DNA of 64,000 nucleotides from Bacteroidales bacterium (lineage in GTDB: Bacteria; Bacteroidota; Bacteroidia; Bacteroidales; JACABE01), in contig JAHEYQ010000014.1 of the NCBI GenBank assembly GCA_023251515.1, forward strand, positions 1-64,000, written 5' to 3'. Shown here one piece after another: positions 26,008-35,739 of the stretch; the first letter of the stretch is position 1; the number at the start of each line of letters is the position of its first letter. The position numbers and the translations under genes were made by a program. The notes below the pieces were generated by a model. The model made no database searches. It had not been told where the DNA came from and saw only the letters and a program-made list of their open reading frames with translations.

Positions 26008-26514
26008 ATGAATGAAGAAATAAAAATTACAAATAGTTATCTTTCTTTCAAAATTGGAGAAACTTCATTTTGTGTCTCAGTAAATAAAGTACTCAATATT
26101 CTTGAATTGATGAAAATTACGAATATTCCGCAATCACCTGAATATATGTTAGGTGTAATAAATTTACGAGGTGAAGTTTTGCCTGTTATTGATTCGAGAA
26201 TTAAATTTGGAATAAAACAATCAGAAAATACTATAAATACATGTATTATTGTTTTGGATATAGAATTTGAAAAAGATATGTCTCATATTGGTTTTCTGGT
26301 AGATGCAGTATTAGAAGTTTTTGAAATAGAAGATGAAGCATTACTGCCAGCTCCAAGTATAGGTAATAAATTTAAATCAGATTTTATTACTGGCGTTTTT
26401 AAAATTGATAATGAATTTGTTATGCATTTGAATATTGACAAAGTATTTACATCTGATGAGTTGATAATGGTAAATATTGCTAATGATTTAATTGATAATT
26501 CTGAAAATAATTAG
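26008..26514 (+). CDS. cheW: Chemotaxis coupling protein CheW
   Basis: A 168-residue CheW: couples the receptor to CheA. Typical features are [35 protein letters not shown], the [22 protein letters not shown] signature, and a C-terminal strand region with [21 protein letters not shown]. Lies 4 bp after cheA. Its stop codon sits just before the strong ribosome site of the MCP gene. Confidence 0.95.
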   Translation: MNEEIKITNSYLSFKIGETSFCVSVNKVLNILELMKITNIPQSPEYMLGVINLRGEVLPVIDSRIKFGIKQSENTINTCIIVLDIEFEKDMSHIGFLVDAVLEVFEIEDEALLPAPSIGNKFKSDFITGVFKIDNEFVMHLNIDKVFTSDELIMVNIANDLIDNSENN

Positions 26515-26521
26515 AAAGGAG
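26513..26521 (+). promoter_or_regulatory. Strong Shine-Dalgarno site of the MCP gene
   Basis: AGAAAGGAG directly overlaps the cheW stop codon and sits 7 nt before a GTG start. Genes here mostly lack recognisable Shine-Dalgarno sites, so this one supports the unusual GTG start and suggests translational coupling to cheW. Confidence 0.75.
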
Positions 26522-26528
26522 TAATAAA

Positions 26529-28355
26529 GTGAAATTCAATAATTTAAAGATTTCGATTAAACTAACAATCGGTTTTGGCATCATAATGATATTGGCTGGA
26601 GTTTTAACTTTTTTTTGCTGGTTTAATATTAAACATGTTATCTCTGATACTAGTGAAAGTGATAATCTAATGGAAACTATTGTTTTAAATTCTGATTTGA
26701 AATTAAAATTATTACAAAATTCTGGCAATTTTAAAGTTAATGAAAAACTTATTCATGATGATTTTCAAGAAATTTATTCATTGATTGAAAAATCTAAAAA
26801 CGTAAATTCTGAAAATAGTTTTTGGTTTCAATTAAGCGAATTAGTGAAAAATAATGAGAAAATATTCAATAATTTATTAGATAGTTATACAGAATTATCA
26901 GCTATTCAAAATAGTTTGCAAATATCCGAAAAAGAATTTATAGGATATTGTAAAAAAGATGAAATTCTTTTAGATGAATTAAAATATATCAGGGCTTCAA
27001 ATAGCGAGAATAGCGATAAAGTTTATTTAAATTTAGTTAATACTTCCAAAAATCAGGCAAATAAAACTGAAGAATTAAGTAATTTTTATGAAAAACTGAT
27101 TTTAAATTATGAAAATTTTAGTCGTCAACAAAAGTTAGTCAATACAATCAGTTTTGATTTAATCAACAAAATAGACGAATTAATTAATTTTAGCAGGTCG
27201 AATGAGATTTCTTTAGTTGGTGAATTTGATTTGATTTTTAGAAAAGTAAGTATTTCAATAATTATCTTTACAATTATTGCCGCCATAATGGCAATATTAG
27301 TTGCTGAATTTATTAAAATAAGTTTGACAAAAGGAATAAAAAAAGGAGTTGGTTTAGCTAAAGCAGTTTCAATTGGTGATTTAACGATAAAAATTGAAGA
27401 TAAATATTTGAATAGAAAAGATGAAATCGGTGAACTGGCTAATGCATTGAATGTGATGGTGATAAAGCTGAAAGATATTGTTTCTAATGTTATAATAAGC
27501 ACAGAAAATATTTCAGCTGCAAGTCAGGAAATGAGTACCAATTCGCAGCAAGTTTCGCAAGGTGCTTCAGAACAAGCATCTGCAGCTGAAGAAGTGTCAT
27601 CTTCAATTCAGGAAATGTCTTCAAATATTCAGCAAAATGCTGATAATGCAATTCAAACAGAAAAAATAGCTGTAAAAGCAGCAAATGATATAGAAGAGGC
27701 AAATAAATTTGTGAAAAATACTGCTGATTCAATGAAAGAAATTTTTGATAAAGTTTCAATAATTAGCGATATAGCATTTCAAACCAATATTTTAGCATTA
27801 AATGCAGCTGTTGAAGCTGCAAGAGCTGGTGAACATGGTAAAGGATTTGCTGTTGTTGCGTCTGAAATTAGAAAATTGGCTGAAAGAAGTCAGGAAGCTG
27901 CAACAGAAATAAATGAATTGTCAAAATCTTCTGTAGATTTTGCAGTAGTTTCGGGCGAATTGCTGAATAGGCTTGTTCCTGATATTCAGCTTACTGCGAG
28001 ATTGGTAAAAGAAATTGCTTCAGGAAGTATGGAGCAAAATACTGGTGCTGAACAAATAAACAGTGCTATTCAGCAATTAAATCAAGTAATTCAGCAAAAT
28101 GCTGCTGCAGCTGAAGAGATGGCTACAAGTTCAGAAGAATTAGCTGCTCATTCTCAGCAAATGTTTGATAAAGTGAATTATTTTAAAACAGGACAAATTC
28201 ATAATTTGAAAGTAATGACTCGTAAAAGTGAAAAAAAATTACCAAAAGAAAATATTTCTGTAAATCTTAGCCCAAAGGTAAGTAAATCATCCAATGGATT
28301 TAAGCTTAATTTAGGGATGAATGATAGTATTGATAATGAATATGAAAGGTTTTAA
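26529..28355 (+). CDS. Methyl-accepting chemotaxis protein
   Basis: A 608-residue membrane receptor. It has an N-terminal membrane helix ([21 protein letters not shown]), a helical periplasmic sensor of ~190 residues with no recognised ligand domain, and a second membrane helix ([23 protein letters not shown] near 240-262). These are followed by a HAMP domain (to about residue 320) and the conserved signalling hairpin tip [33 protein letters not shown]. Flanking helices have the Q/E-rich repeats that CheR, CheB and CheD modify. The GTG start is chosen because of the strong ribosome site. Only receptor gene in the cluster. Confidence 0.95.
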   Translation: MKFNNLKISIKLTIGFGIIMILAGVLTFFCWFNIKHVISDTSESDNLMETIVLNSDLKLKLLQNSGNFKVNEKLIHDDFQEIYSLIEKSKNVNSENSFWFQLSELVKNNEKIFNNLLDSYTELSAIQNSLQISEKEFIGYCKKDEILLDELKYIRASNSENSDKVYLNLVNTSKNQANKTEELSNFYEKLILNYENFSRQQKLVNTISFDLINKIDELINFSRSNEISLVGEFDLIFRKVSISIIIFTIIAAIMAILVAEFIKISLTKGIKKGVGLAKAVSIGDLTIKIEDKYLNRKDEIGELANALNVMVIKLKDIVSNVIISTENISAASQEMSTNSQQVSQGASEQASAAEEVSSSIQEMSSNIQQNADNAIQTEKIAVKAANDIEEANKFVKNTADSMKEIFDKVSIISDIAFQTNILALNAAVEAARAGEHGKGFAVVASEIRKLAERSQEAATEINELSKSSVDFAVVSGELLNRLVPDIQLTARLVKEIASGSMEQNTGAEQINSAIQQLNQVIQQNAAAAEEMATSSEELAAHSQQMFDKVNYFKTGQIHNLKVMTRKSEKKLPKENISVNLSPKVSKSSNGFKLNLGMNDSIDNEYERF

Positions 28356-28364
28356 AATTAAATA

Positions 28365-29219
28365 ATGAACACATCTAATCAAGATATTTTTTCTTTAAAA
28401 AAAATGACTGATACTGATTTTGACAGAATCAGTACATTTATCTATAATGAATTAGGAATGAAAATGCCTCCTCAGAAAAAAATATTGTTAGAGGGCAGAC
28501 TGTATAAAAGATTGAGAGAATTAAATATAGATACTTTTAAAGAATATATTGATTTTGTTTTAACTAAAGGAGAATTTAATGGAGAATTAATTACCATGTT
28601 TGACTTGGTTACAACAAATAAAACTGACTTTTTTAGAGAATCTCAGCATTTTGATTTTTTCTCTAAAAAATATCTTAATGATTTTAGATTAATTAATCCC
28701 GGCAAAAACCTGAAAATATGGAGCGCTGGATGTTCAAGTGGAGAAGAAGTTTATACCCTTGCAATGATTTGTTATGAATTCAAAGTTAATAATATTGATT
28801 TTGATTTTCATATTTTAGGTACAGATATTTCAAATAAAATGATTACTTCTGCATCTATGGCCATTTATCCTGATTCCCGAATTGGGGATATCCCATTTGA
28901 TTTAAAGAAAAAATATCTTTTAAAAAGTAAAGATCATTCATTGAAAATGATTAGGATTGTTCCTGAACTTCGTTTAAAAACATCTTTTTTAAGGCATAAT
29001 CTAATGAATGAAAATTATAATGAATTTGAAGCTTTTGACGCAATTTTTTGCAGAAATGTACTTATTTATTTTGATGCAAATACTCAAAAACTTGTAATTC
29101 AAAAATTATTGTCAAGACTTAAAACTGGAGGCTATTTGTTTTTAGGTCATTCTGAAACTGTAAGTAGTTCTAAGTTTGATCTTCAACACATTCAACCTTC
29201 AGTATATATAAAAAATTAA
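28365..29219 (+). CDS. cheR: Chemoreceptor glutamate methyltransferase CheR
   Basis: Methylates receptor glutamates with SAM in the adaptation pathway. The 284 residues have an N-terminal helical domain (ISTFIYNELGMKMPPQKKILLEGRLYKRLREL) and a catalytic domain with VTTNKTDFFRE, the SAM motif LKIWSAGCSSGEEVYTLAMI, ILGTDIS and AIFCRNVLIYF. Adjacent to the MCP gene (9 bp). Confidence 0.95.
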   Translation: MNTSNQDIFSLKKMTDTDFDRISTFIYNELGMKMPPQKKILLEGRLYKRLRELNIDTFKEYIDFVLTKGEFNGELITMFDLVTTNKTDFFRESQHFDFFSKKYLNDFRLINPGKNLKIWSAGCSSGEEVYTLAMICYEFKVNNIDFDFHILGTDISNKMITSASMAIYPDSRIGDIPFDLKKKYLLKSKDHSLKMIRIVPELRLKTSFLRHNLMNENYNEFEAFDAIFCRNVLIYFDANTQKLVIQKLLSRLKTGGYLFLGHSETVSSSKFDLQHIQPSVYIKN

Positions 29220-29238
29220 TTTTAATAAACATATTAAA

Positions 29239-30135
29239 ATGAAAGACGAGGAATTGTTATTTGAACTGCAAAAGCGATTTAATGCAAATAAGCAATCGCT
29301 TTTAGAATTGGAACAGTTGTATGACCAATTAAAATTGGTTAACAAAAAGTTGGAAGAATCGGAAGAGTTAAAAAGTCATTTTATTTCTAATATCAGAAAT
29401 GAAATAATTAATCCGTTTTCTTCTATAATGGGGCTATCTAAAGAGATTTCAAATACCGAAAATATTGATTTATTGAAAATAAAATCATTTGGGAAAATGA
29501 TTTATCAGGAAGCTTTTGATCTTGATTTTCAACTAAAAAATATTTTTGCTGCAGCTGCAATTGAGGCTGGGGATTTAGTGCCAGATATTTCGTTGATAGA
29601 TGTTTTAAGCTTTTTTAAAAATATCATAAGTTATTATGAACCAAAGGCTGATGATAAACAGTTGGAAATTGAATTAGATTATCAGAATTTAACAGATAAT
29701 CAATCGAATACTTTTAAAACTGATCCTGAAAAGCTTAAGTTAATAGTAACTAATTTATTGATAAATGCTATTGACAATAGTTTGATAAATTCTAAAAAAA
29801 TTATTATAAAGGTAAGATTAAATTATGAAAGTTTGATGTTTTCTCTAATTGATTTTGGTAAAGGAATTAAATATGAAGATCAGGAAATTATTTTTGATAG
29901 ATTTAAACGATTAAATAATCATATTCATACACTTAATAAAGGTCATGGATTAGGTTTGTCAATTGCTGCAAGTTATACTGAGGTTTTAGGTGGGAATATC
30001 AAATTGCAAAGTGAAATAAACAAAGGTAGTACATTCAATGTTTTTATTTCTGAGGCTAATGATAACAAACCACGATTGGGCTTTGTTGAAGATGATGCTG
30101 AGTTTTTTACAGATAATGAAGAAATGATTTTTTAA
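29239..30135 (+). CDS. Histidine-kinase-like protein with Asn at the phospho-His position
   Basis: A 298-residue cytoplasmic kinase-like protein: coiled-coil start (residues 1-45, ending LVNKKLEESEELKSHF), a HisKA-like helix, and a complete HATPase domain (NLLINAIDNSL, DFGKGI, GHGLGLSIAASYTEVLGG). In the H-box FISNIRNEIINPFSSI the normal N-x-S-H-E is N-I-R-N-E, so the phospho-acceptor His is Asn54; His47 lies too early to replace it. It may bind ATP without autophosphorylating, or regulate by interaction with CheA. Positioned between cheR and cheD on the same strand. Confidence 0.85.
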   Translation: MKDEELLFELQKRFNANKQSLLELEQLYDQLKLVNKKLEESEELKSHFISNIRNEIINPFSSIMGLSKEISNTENIDLLKIKSFGKMIYQEAFDLDFQLKNIFAAAAIEAGDLVPDISLIDVLSFFKNIISYYEPKADDKQLEIELDYQNLTDNQSNTFKTDPEKLKLIVTNLLINAIDNSLINSKKIIIKVRLNYESLMFSLIDFGKGIKYEDQEIIFDRFKRLNNHIHTLNKGHGLGLSIAASYTEVLGGNIKLQSEINKGSTFNVFISEANDNKPRLGFVEDDAEFFTDNEEMIF

Positions 30136-30145
30136 AGAATTTAAT

Positions 30146-30625
30146 ATGAATACTTTAGAAGTAATAGAAACACATTATCTTTTTCCTTCATCGGTTTTTA
30201 CCAGTGCAACCCCTTGTCAGGTAACAACAGTTTTAGGCTCGTGTGTTTCTGTTTGTTTGGTTGATGTTGTAAAAAATATTGGAGGAATAAATCATTATAT
30301 GCTTCCTTTATGGAATGGGAGTGGACTTGCTTCTCCAAAATATGGCAATATAGCTATCGATAAGTTGATAGAAAAGATGTTGTTTATGGGCTCAAAGAAA
30401 GAAAATTTAAATGCCAAAGTTTTTGGTGGAGGTAATGTTTTAGACTCAAATATTAATTTTTTTAATGTAGGTGAAAGAAATCATAGCTTAGCTGTTGAAA
30501 TGTTGGGGAACTATAATATTCCGATAGTTGCAAAAAGTTTGGGTGGTGAAAAAGGGCGAAAAATAATTTTTAATACCACTACAGGAGAAGTAATGATGAA
30601 ATTTTTAAATAGAATTTCAACTTAA
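30146..30625 (+). CDS. cheD: Chemoreceptor glutamine deamidase CheD
   Basis: Deamidates specific receptor glutamines and can be sequestered by CheC/CheY in other bacteria. The 159 residues show the catalytic set at the spacing of characterised CheD: Thr27, Cys33 (TTVLGSCVSVCL) and His50 (GGINHYMLP). Family motifs LVDVVKNIGGINHY and AKVFGGGNVL also present. No cheC gene is visible in the window. Confidence 0.94.
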   Translation: MNTLEVIETHYLFPSSVFTSATPCQVTTVLGSCVSVCLVDVVKNIGGINHYMLPLWNGSGLASPKYGNIAIDKLIEKMLFMGSKKENLNAKVFGGGNVLDSNINFFNVGERNHSLAVEMLGNYNIPIVAKSLGGEKGRKIIFNTTTGEVMMKFLNRIST

Positions 30626-30636
30626 ATTTTTTAAAA

Positions 30637-31701
30637 ATGGATAAAATAAAGGTTCTGATTGTAGATGATTCACCTGTTGTGCGACAGGCAATTTCTGCAA
30701 TTCTATCAAGTGATAGAGAAATCGAAATAATCGGAATGGCCAGTAATCCATTCGAAGCTGCTGATCTTATCAAAAATCAGATACCAGATGTAATTACTTT
30801 AGATATTGAAATGCCCAAAATGGATGGACTTACATTTTTAAAGAAAATTATGTCGCAACATCCTATTCCCGTTGTAATTATATCAAGAGTTGCTGAGAAG
30901 GGTTCTGATAAGGCTCTTATTGCTTTAGAGTATGGAGCTGTTGATGTAATTTCTAAAACTCAAATGATTTCGCATCATTTGATGGATGAATCAAAAATAA
31001 TGCTTTGTGATATTATTAAAGCTGCCTCAAATGCAAAATTGAAAAGAATTGCTCCTGTAAAAAGTATTGTTGTTGAGCCAAAACTTTCAGCTGATGTAAT
31101 TCTATCAAAAAAAACAAATACTTCCATATTAGCGTTAAGTGAAAAAGTAATTGCAATAGGTGCTTCAACAGGTGGTACTGAAGCAATTGTGGCTGTTTTA
31201 AAAGATGTAAATGTTAATTGTTCTGGTGTTTTAATTGTTCAACATATGCCCGAATTTTTTACCAAAGCATTTGCTGATAGGTTAAATGAAATGTTTGCTT
31301 TAAATGTGAAAGAGGCTGAAAATGGAGATATCGTTCAAAAAGGAAAGGTTTTAATTGCTCCCGGTAATAAGCACATGTTGTTAAAATACAATGGAATAAA
31401 TTTTGTGGTTGAAATTAAAGATGGCCCTTTGGTAAATCGTCATCGTCCAAGTGTGGATGTTTTGTTCAGATCCGTTTCTCAAACAGCAGGATGTAATTCA
31501 ATGGGTATTTTATTAACAGGTATGGGTGATGATGGTGCACGTGGATTATTGGAAATGAAAGAAGCCGGAGCTCAAACGATTGCTCAGGATGAAAAAACAA
31601 GTATTGTTTTCGGTATGCCAAGAGAAGCTATTGCTTTAGGTGCAGCACAGAAAATTGCACCACTTCAACTGATTGGAATTCATATAAATAATTTCGGATA
31701 A
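30637..31701 (+). CDS. cheB: Chemoreceptor methylesterase CheB
   Basis: A phosphorylation-activated methylesterase and glutaminase of receptors. Receiver domain (residues 1-120) with the acidic pair DD at 10-11 and Asp56 (VITLDIEMPKMDGL), a linker, then the esterase domain with Ser177 (GASTGGTEAI), His203 (VQHMPEFFTKAFADRL) and Asp299 (LLTGMGDDGARG). All three lie 13 residues later than in the Salmonella enzyme, as expected from a longer linker. Last gene of the operon, before a terminator. Confidence 0.96.
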   Translation: MDKIKVLIVDDSPVVRQAISAILSSDREIEIIGMASNPFEAADLIKNQIPDVITLDIEMPKMDGLTFLKKIMSQHPIPVVIISRVAEKGSDKALIALEYGAVDVISKTQMISHHLMDESKIMLCDIIKAASNAKLKRIAPVKSIVVEPKLSADVILSKKTNTSILALSEKVIAIGASTGGTEAIVAVLKDVNVNCSGVLIVQHMPEFFTKAFADRLNEMFALNVKEAENGDIVQKGKVLIAPGNKHMLLKYNGINFVVEIKDGPLVNRHRPSVDVLFRSVSQTAGCNSMGILLTGMGDDGARGLLEMKEAGAQTIAQDEKTSIVFGMPREAIALGAAQKIAPLQLIGIHINNFG

Positions 31702-31702
31702 T

Positions 31703-31730
31703 AAAAAAAGCCACTTTTGTGGCTTTTTTT
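31703..31730. terminator. Bidirectional terminator between cheB and tRNA-Leu
   Basis: A 12-bp stem (AAAAAAAGCCAC with GTGGCTTTTTTT) and a TTTT loop; T-runs on both strands. It ends the chemosensory operon on the plus strand and the tRNA-Leu transcript on the minus strand. Confidence 0.9.
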
Positions 31731-31731
31731 G

Positions 31732-31815
31732 TGCCCGGAACAGGGCTCGAACCTGCACATCCTTGCGAATACTAGTCCCTGAAACTAGCGCGTCTACCAA
31801 TTCCGCCATCCGGGC
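31732..31815 (-). tRNA. tRNA-Leu(CAG)
   Basis: An 84-nt class II tRNA on the minus strand: acceptor GCCCGGA with TCCGGGC plus A, anticodon stem CTAGT/ACTAG around loop TTCAGGG (anticodon CAG), a variable arm of the leucine type, and a GGTTCGAGCC T-arm. Confidence 0.94.
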
Positions 31816-31834
31816 TTTTTGAGTAAAAATGTTG

Positions 31835-31918
31835 TGCCCAGGACAAGACTTGAACTTGCACGACCTTTCGGTCACTACCCCCTCAAAGTAGCGTGTCTGC
31901 CAATTTCACCACCTGGGC
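31835..31918 (-). tRNA. tRNA-Leu(GAG)
   Basis: An 84-nt class II tRNA on the minus strand, 19 nt upstream of tRNA-Leu(CAG): acceptor GCCCAGG with CCTGGGC plus A, anticodon stem CTACT/GGTAG around loop TTGAGGG (anticodon GAG), long variable arm. A minus-strand TAATTTTG at 31937-31930 is the likely -7 box of the pair. Confidence 0.94.
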
Positions 31919-31993
31919 TAAAAGCTTTGCAAAATTAATAAATTTTTTCTTTAATTCATAGCTTTTATAAAATTAAAATTATTTTCTAATATA

Positions 31994-34900
31994 TTAATTT
32001 CTAGTGATTTCTATTTTACTTTTGCCGTTTGTTTGTTTTATTACTTTAATTTGTGTAGGAATCCTTTCTGTCATTTCCTGTATATGAGATATTACTCCTA
32101 CTTTTCTTCCCTGATTATACAATTGTTCTAATGCATCCATTGCTATTGAAAGTGTTGCAGGATCTAACGAACCAAAACCTTCGTCTATAAATAAGGATTC
32201 TACTTGCATTTTATTAGATGAAAGTGAGGCTAAGCCCAATGCAAGTGCAAGTGATACAATAAATGATTCGCCTCCTGATAAAGAATAAACAGATCTGGTT
32301 TCGTTACCCATATCTTTGTCAATAACTTGCAAAGCCAAGGTGTTTTCTATTCTACTTAAAAAATACCTGCTCGATAATAATTTCAATTGTTTATTTGCAT
32401 AATTAAGCAAAATATCTAAGGTGTATTCTTGCGCAATTTGCCTGAATTTTTTTCCATCTGCTGAACCTATTAAGTCATTTATTTTTTGCCAATTTTCAAA
32501 ATTTTCTGTTTTAAACTTTATTTCTTCTTGAAAATCAGTGATTAATTGTTTGTTGTTATCATTTGTTTTTAATCTGAAATCTAATTCGTTACTGATTATT
32601 CTTTGTTCTTCTATTGTTATTAGATTGTTTTGAAGAAATTCTTCAACTTCTTCTAATGTGTTTTCTGAAATTTTGTTTGCAAAATGTATTTTATATCTGT
32701 CTCCCTTTTCTTCAAAAGTGGTTTTTAATTTAATAATATTGTCATTCAAAGTTTTAATGTAGTTTTTTTCTATTTCAATCCAATCTGTATTATAATGAAT
32801 GTTTTCTATAATCTTTTCATAATGAATGTTTTGACTATATGTAATGTTGTATGTATTAATCCAATTTTCGATTTCTGTATTTTGAATTACTAAAATTTCT
32901 GATAATTCTTTTAAATCATTGTTATTCTGTTCATTTATTGCGATTAATCTGATAAGTTCATTATTATAATTAGTGTTTTCTTCTTTTGCTTTGTTAAGTT
33001 CTTCGTTTGTGTCTTCTATTGCTTTATTAAGTTCATTTTCAATTATTATGGTGTCTTTGCCATCAAAAATATGTTTTCTTTTTTTAATAAGTTCTGATAA
33101 GGATTCTTTTATATTGTTAATAATCAGTTCTTTTGATTTAAGTGATGAAGTAAAATGATTCATCTTTTCCTGATCCTTTTGTGTTTCAGTTTCTAGGTCT
33201 TGAATATTCGCTTTTAATGTTTCTGATTTTTTTATATTTTTAAACCATTCTTCTGACCATGTTCTTAATTTTTCTTCGAAAATAGTATTGTTTTTCTCCC
33301 ATTCTGTAAACCATTCCTGATTTATAAAATACAAATTCAGGAAGTTACAAATTTCCATAATTTGTTGTTCATTTATAATTAAATTGTTCTCTGTTTTGGA
33401 AATATTTGATGAGATATTAAGCAAATCTGTTTTGTAAATATCTGTTTGATTGATTAATGCAAATTTGTTTTTTTCTAATTCATCCGTGTTTTCTTTAAGA
33501 TTATTTAATTGATTTAAAGTATTATTATAGCTCACAATTTCAAGCTGAATGTTTTGTAGCTTATCTTTTGTTGCAACCAATTCAATGTTAAGCCATATTT
33601 GTTTGTCTGAGTTTGTAACGATATGTTTTGTTTCAATAATCTTTAATTCTATCCAACTATTGTATAATTCGTTGTTTTTTAGTGTTTTATTATTGTAATT
33701 TTCAGTGTTTTTTAATAAGTCTGATTTTGTTTTATTTATTGTGCTTTCTAATCCTGCAATTTCTTTTACAATTTTATCGTATTCATTATTGAGAAAATCC
33801 ATCTCTTTTTGGATGTCTTCAAGAATATTTTTTACTTTGTCAATTCCTTTAGCATAAGGATGTTGTGTGCTTCCGCAAACAGGACATTCTTCATTTTCTG
33901 TTAAATTTTGTCTGAGGCCTTCAACTGATTTTGTGGTTGTAATTTCAGCTTTTGTAAGTATTTTTTGTGTTTGTTCTTTTTTAAATTTATTCTCTTCTAG
34001 TTCTTTATTTAGCCTTTCAATTGTGTTTTTGTGATTGATTATCGTTTCTTTTCCTTTATCTAACGCATCTTTTAGTAAGGTACAATCATCAGCGTTTTGA
34101 GAATAAAGATTCCAAATACCTATTCCTTTGGCAATTTTTTCAATTTTCTGATTTAATTCTAATGAGTTGTTATTTAATAAGTTGATGTTCGTTTGTTTGA
34201 TTTTTTCATTAAATTTTATGTATTCATTTTTTGACGTTTGAAGTTTGATTTCATTTTCATTAATTAAAATCGATTTTTCTGATATTAATTTTTCAAGTTC
34301 TATGGTTTTCTGTTTAAATGAAGTTATTTCGATATTTATTTCGTTGTTACTTTTAATTCCTTTCTTTAAATCTTCTAATTTTGAGATTATTAAAGTAATA
34401 TTGTCAGCTATTTGTTTTCTGTTTTTATTATCGTTTTCCCATTTTATAATATTATTCTGTTCTTCTTTTAAAATATTAATTTTGCTAAAGTTATGTTTTA
34501 TTTTTGTTTCTGATTTTTGCTTTTCCGATATATCTTTATTAATTTCAATGTTTTGTAATTTTAATTGTTCGTTTTTTTCTGAAATAATGATATCGAGTTC
34601 TTTTGCCTTATCTATAAGCGTTTGTGCAATTTGTTTATCTATTATTGATTTTTTATTTTTATTTTCAATAAGGATTAAATTATTTGATAATTCATTGATA
34701 TTTAATTTAGTAATATTAATATCAGCGATCAATTTTTTGTTTTCTGATTCTTTTTTCGTAAATGTTTCTTCCGTACTTTTCTTTTGATTAAAAATAATTT
34801 TAAAGCTTTGAATTGCTTCAATAAAATTTAGTTTTTCAATTCTTTCCTGATCTTTAATCTTCTGATTTTCTAAATGTTTTAAATTTGTATCTGCAAAAAT

Positions 34901-35728
34901 TAATTCTTCTTGTAATTTAGTTAACTCATTGTACCATTTTATATTATCTTTATTTTTTTGAATTTTTATTTCTAATTCATTTATAATTTGTTTTATTTCT
35001 TCTTTTTTTGATATAGTTTCATGATATTCAGCTTCAGGTAATATGTTTATTCCTTCAATTTTTATGTTAAGTTCTTTTAATTCATTCTCTGAAATTCGAT
35101 AGTTTTCATATGTTTTTTTTGAAATTTCGGAATATATTTCTGTACCTGTTAGTCTTTCAAGCAATGAAGATTTTTCGTCTTTTTCGGCTTTTAAGAATGC
35201 TGTAAAATCACCTTGAGCCAATAAAACTGAGCGCGTAAATTGTTCGAAATTCAGACCTATCAAACGTTCTATTTCTTTTAGTGTTTCAGTTTTTTTTTCA
35301 GGAAATATATAATTGGTTTGCAAATTTAAAAGTTCAATTGTATCTGATTGTAAATTGCCATTTATTTTGTTACCAGCTCGTCTTACATTCCAACTTGATC
35401 TATATGTTTGTTTATCAATACCTATAAAATCTATTTCGGCATATGCACTTGAGCTTCCTTTTCTCAAAATACTTCTAATATCTCCCTGTTTAATTTTATT
35501 ATTTGAATAATCAATTAATTCTATTCCGTTTTCTTTTGCTTCTATATTACGTGGCGTTTTTGCAAAAAGTGCAAGACAAATTGCATCCAGAATTGTAGAC
35601 TTTCCTGATCCAGTTGCTCCTGTAATTGCAAAAATTCCGGCCGAACGTAAAGGCTCTTTTTTAAAATCGATTTCAAATTCACCTTCAATAGATGCCAGAT
35701 TTTTAATTCTGATTGCTAATATTTTCAT
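31994..35728 (-). CDS. sbcC: Nuclease SbcCD ATPase subunit SbcC
   Basis: SMC-like ATPase subunit of the SbcCD (Mre11-Rad50 type) nuclease, which cleaves hairpins and protein-blocked DNA ends. The 1244 residues show Walker A GATGSGKST near residue 37, long coiled coils on both sides of a zinc hook (CPVCG near residue 610), and the C-terminal ABC signature SLSGGESFIVSLALALGL with Walker B ESLFIDEGFGSLD. The start ATG lies 11 bp after sbcD. The coiled-coil region is very AT-rich. Confidence 0.95.
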   Translation of the reverse strand: MKILAIRIKNLASIEGEFEIDFKKEPLRSAGIFAITGATGSGKSTILDAICLALFAKTPRNIEAKENGIELIDYSNNKIKQGDIRSILRKGSSSAYAEIDFIGIDKQTYRSSWNVRRAGNKINGNLQSDTIELLNLQTNYIFPEKKTETLKEIERLIGLNFEQFTRSVLLAQGDFTAFLKAEKDEKSSLLERLTGTEIYSEISKKTYENYRISENELKELNIKIEGINILPEAEYHETISKKEEIKQIINELEIKIQKNKDNIKWYNELTKLQEELIFADTNLKHLENQKIKDQERIEKLNFIEAIQSFKIIFNQKKSTEETFTKKESENKKLIADINITKLNINELSNNLILIENKNKKSIIDKQIAQTLIDKAKELDIIISEKNEQLKLQNIEINKDISEKQKSETKIKHNFSKINILKEEQNNIIKWENDNKNRKQIADNITLIISKLEDLKKGIKSNNEINIEITSFKQKTIELEKLISEKSILINENEIKLQTSKNEYIKFNEKIKQTNINLLNNNSLELNQKIEKIAKGIGIWNLYSQNADDCTLLKDALDKGKETIINHKNTIERLNKELEENKFKKEQTQKILTKAEITTTKSVEGLRQNLTENEECPVCGSTQHPYAKGIDKVKNILEDIQKEMDFLNNEYDKIVKEIAGLESTINKTKSDLLKNTENYNNKTLKNNELYNSWIELKIIETKHIVTNSDKQIWLNIELVATKDKLQNIQLEIVSYNNTLNQLNNLKENTDELEKNKFALINQTDIYKTDLLNISSNISKTENNLIINEQQIMEICNFLNLYFINQEWFTEWEKNNTIFEEKLRTWSEEWFKNIKKSETLKANIQDLETETQKDQEKMNHFTSSLKSKELIINNIKESLSELIKKRKHIFDGKDTIIIENELNKAIEDTNEELNKAKEENTNYNNELIRLIAINEQNNNDLKELSEILVIQNTEIENWINTYNITYSQNIHYEKIIENIHYNTDWIEIEKNYIKTLNDNIIKLKTTFEEKGDRYKIHFANKISENTLEEVEEFLQNNLITIEEQRIISNELDFRLKTNDNNKQLITDFQEEIKFKTENFENWQKINDLIGSADGKKFRQIAQEYTLDILLNYANKQLKLLSSRYFLSRIENTLALQVIDKDMGNETRSVYSLSGGESFIVSLALALGLASLSSNKMQVESLFIDEGFGSLDPATLSIAMDALEQLYNQGRKVGVISHIQEMTERIPTQIKVIKQTNGKSKIEITRN

Positions 35729-35739
35729 AATGAATTAAA

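Noticed and set aside
31636..31875. 79-codon minus-strand frame starting in the tRNA-Leu region (MAELVDALVSGTS)
   Set aside because: It reads through two tRNA-Leu genes; this is a well-known spurious translation of leucine tRNAs.
31732..31918. tRNA-Leu pair as an integration site
   Set aside because: No integrase, direct repeat of a tRNA end or foreign-looking block lies next to it.
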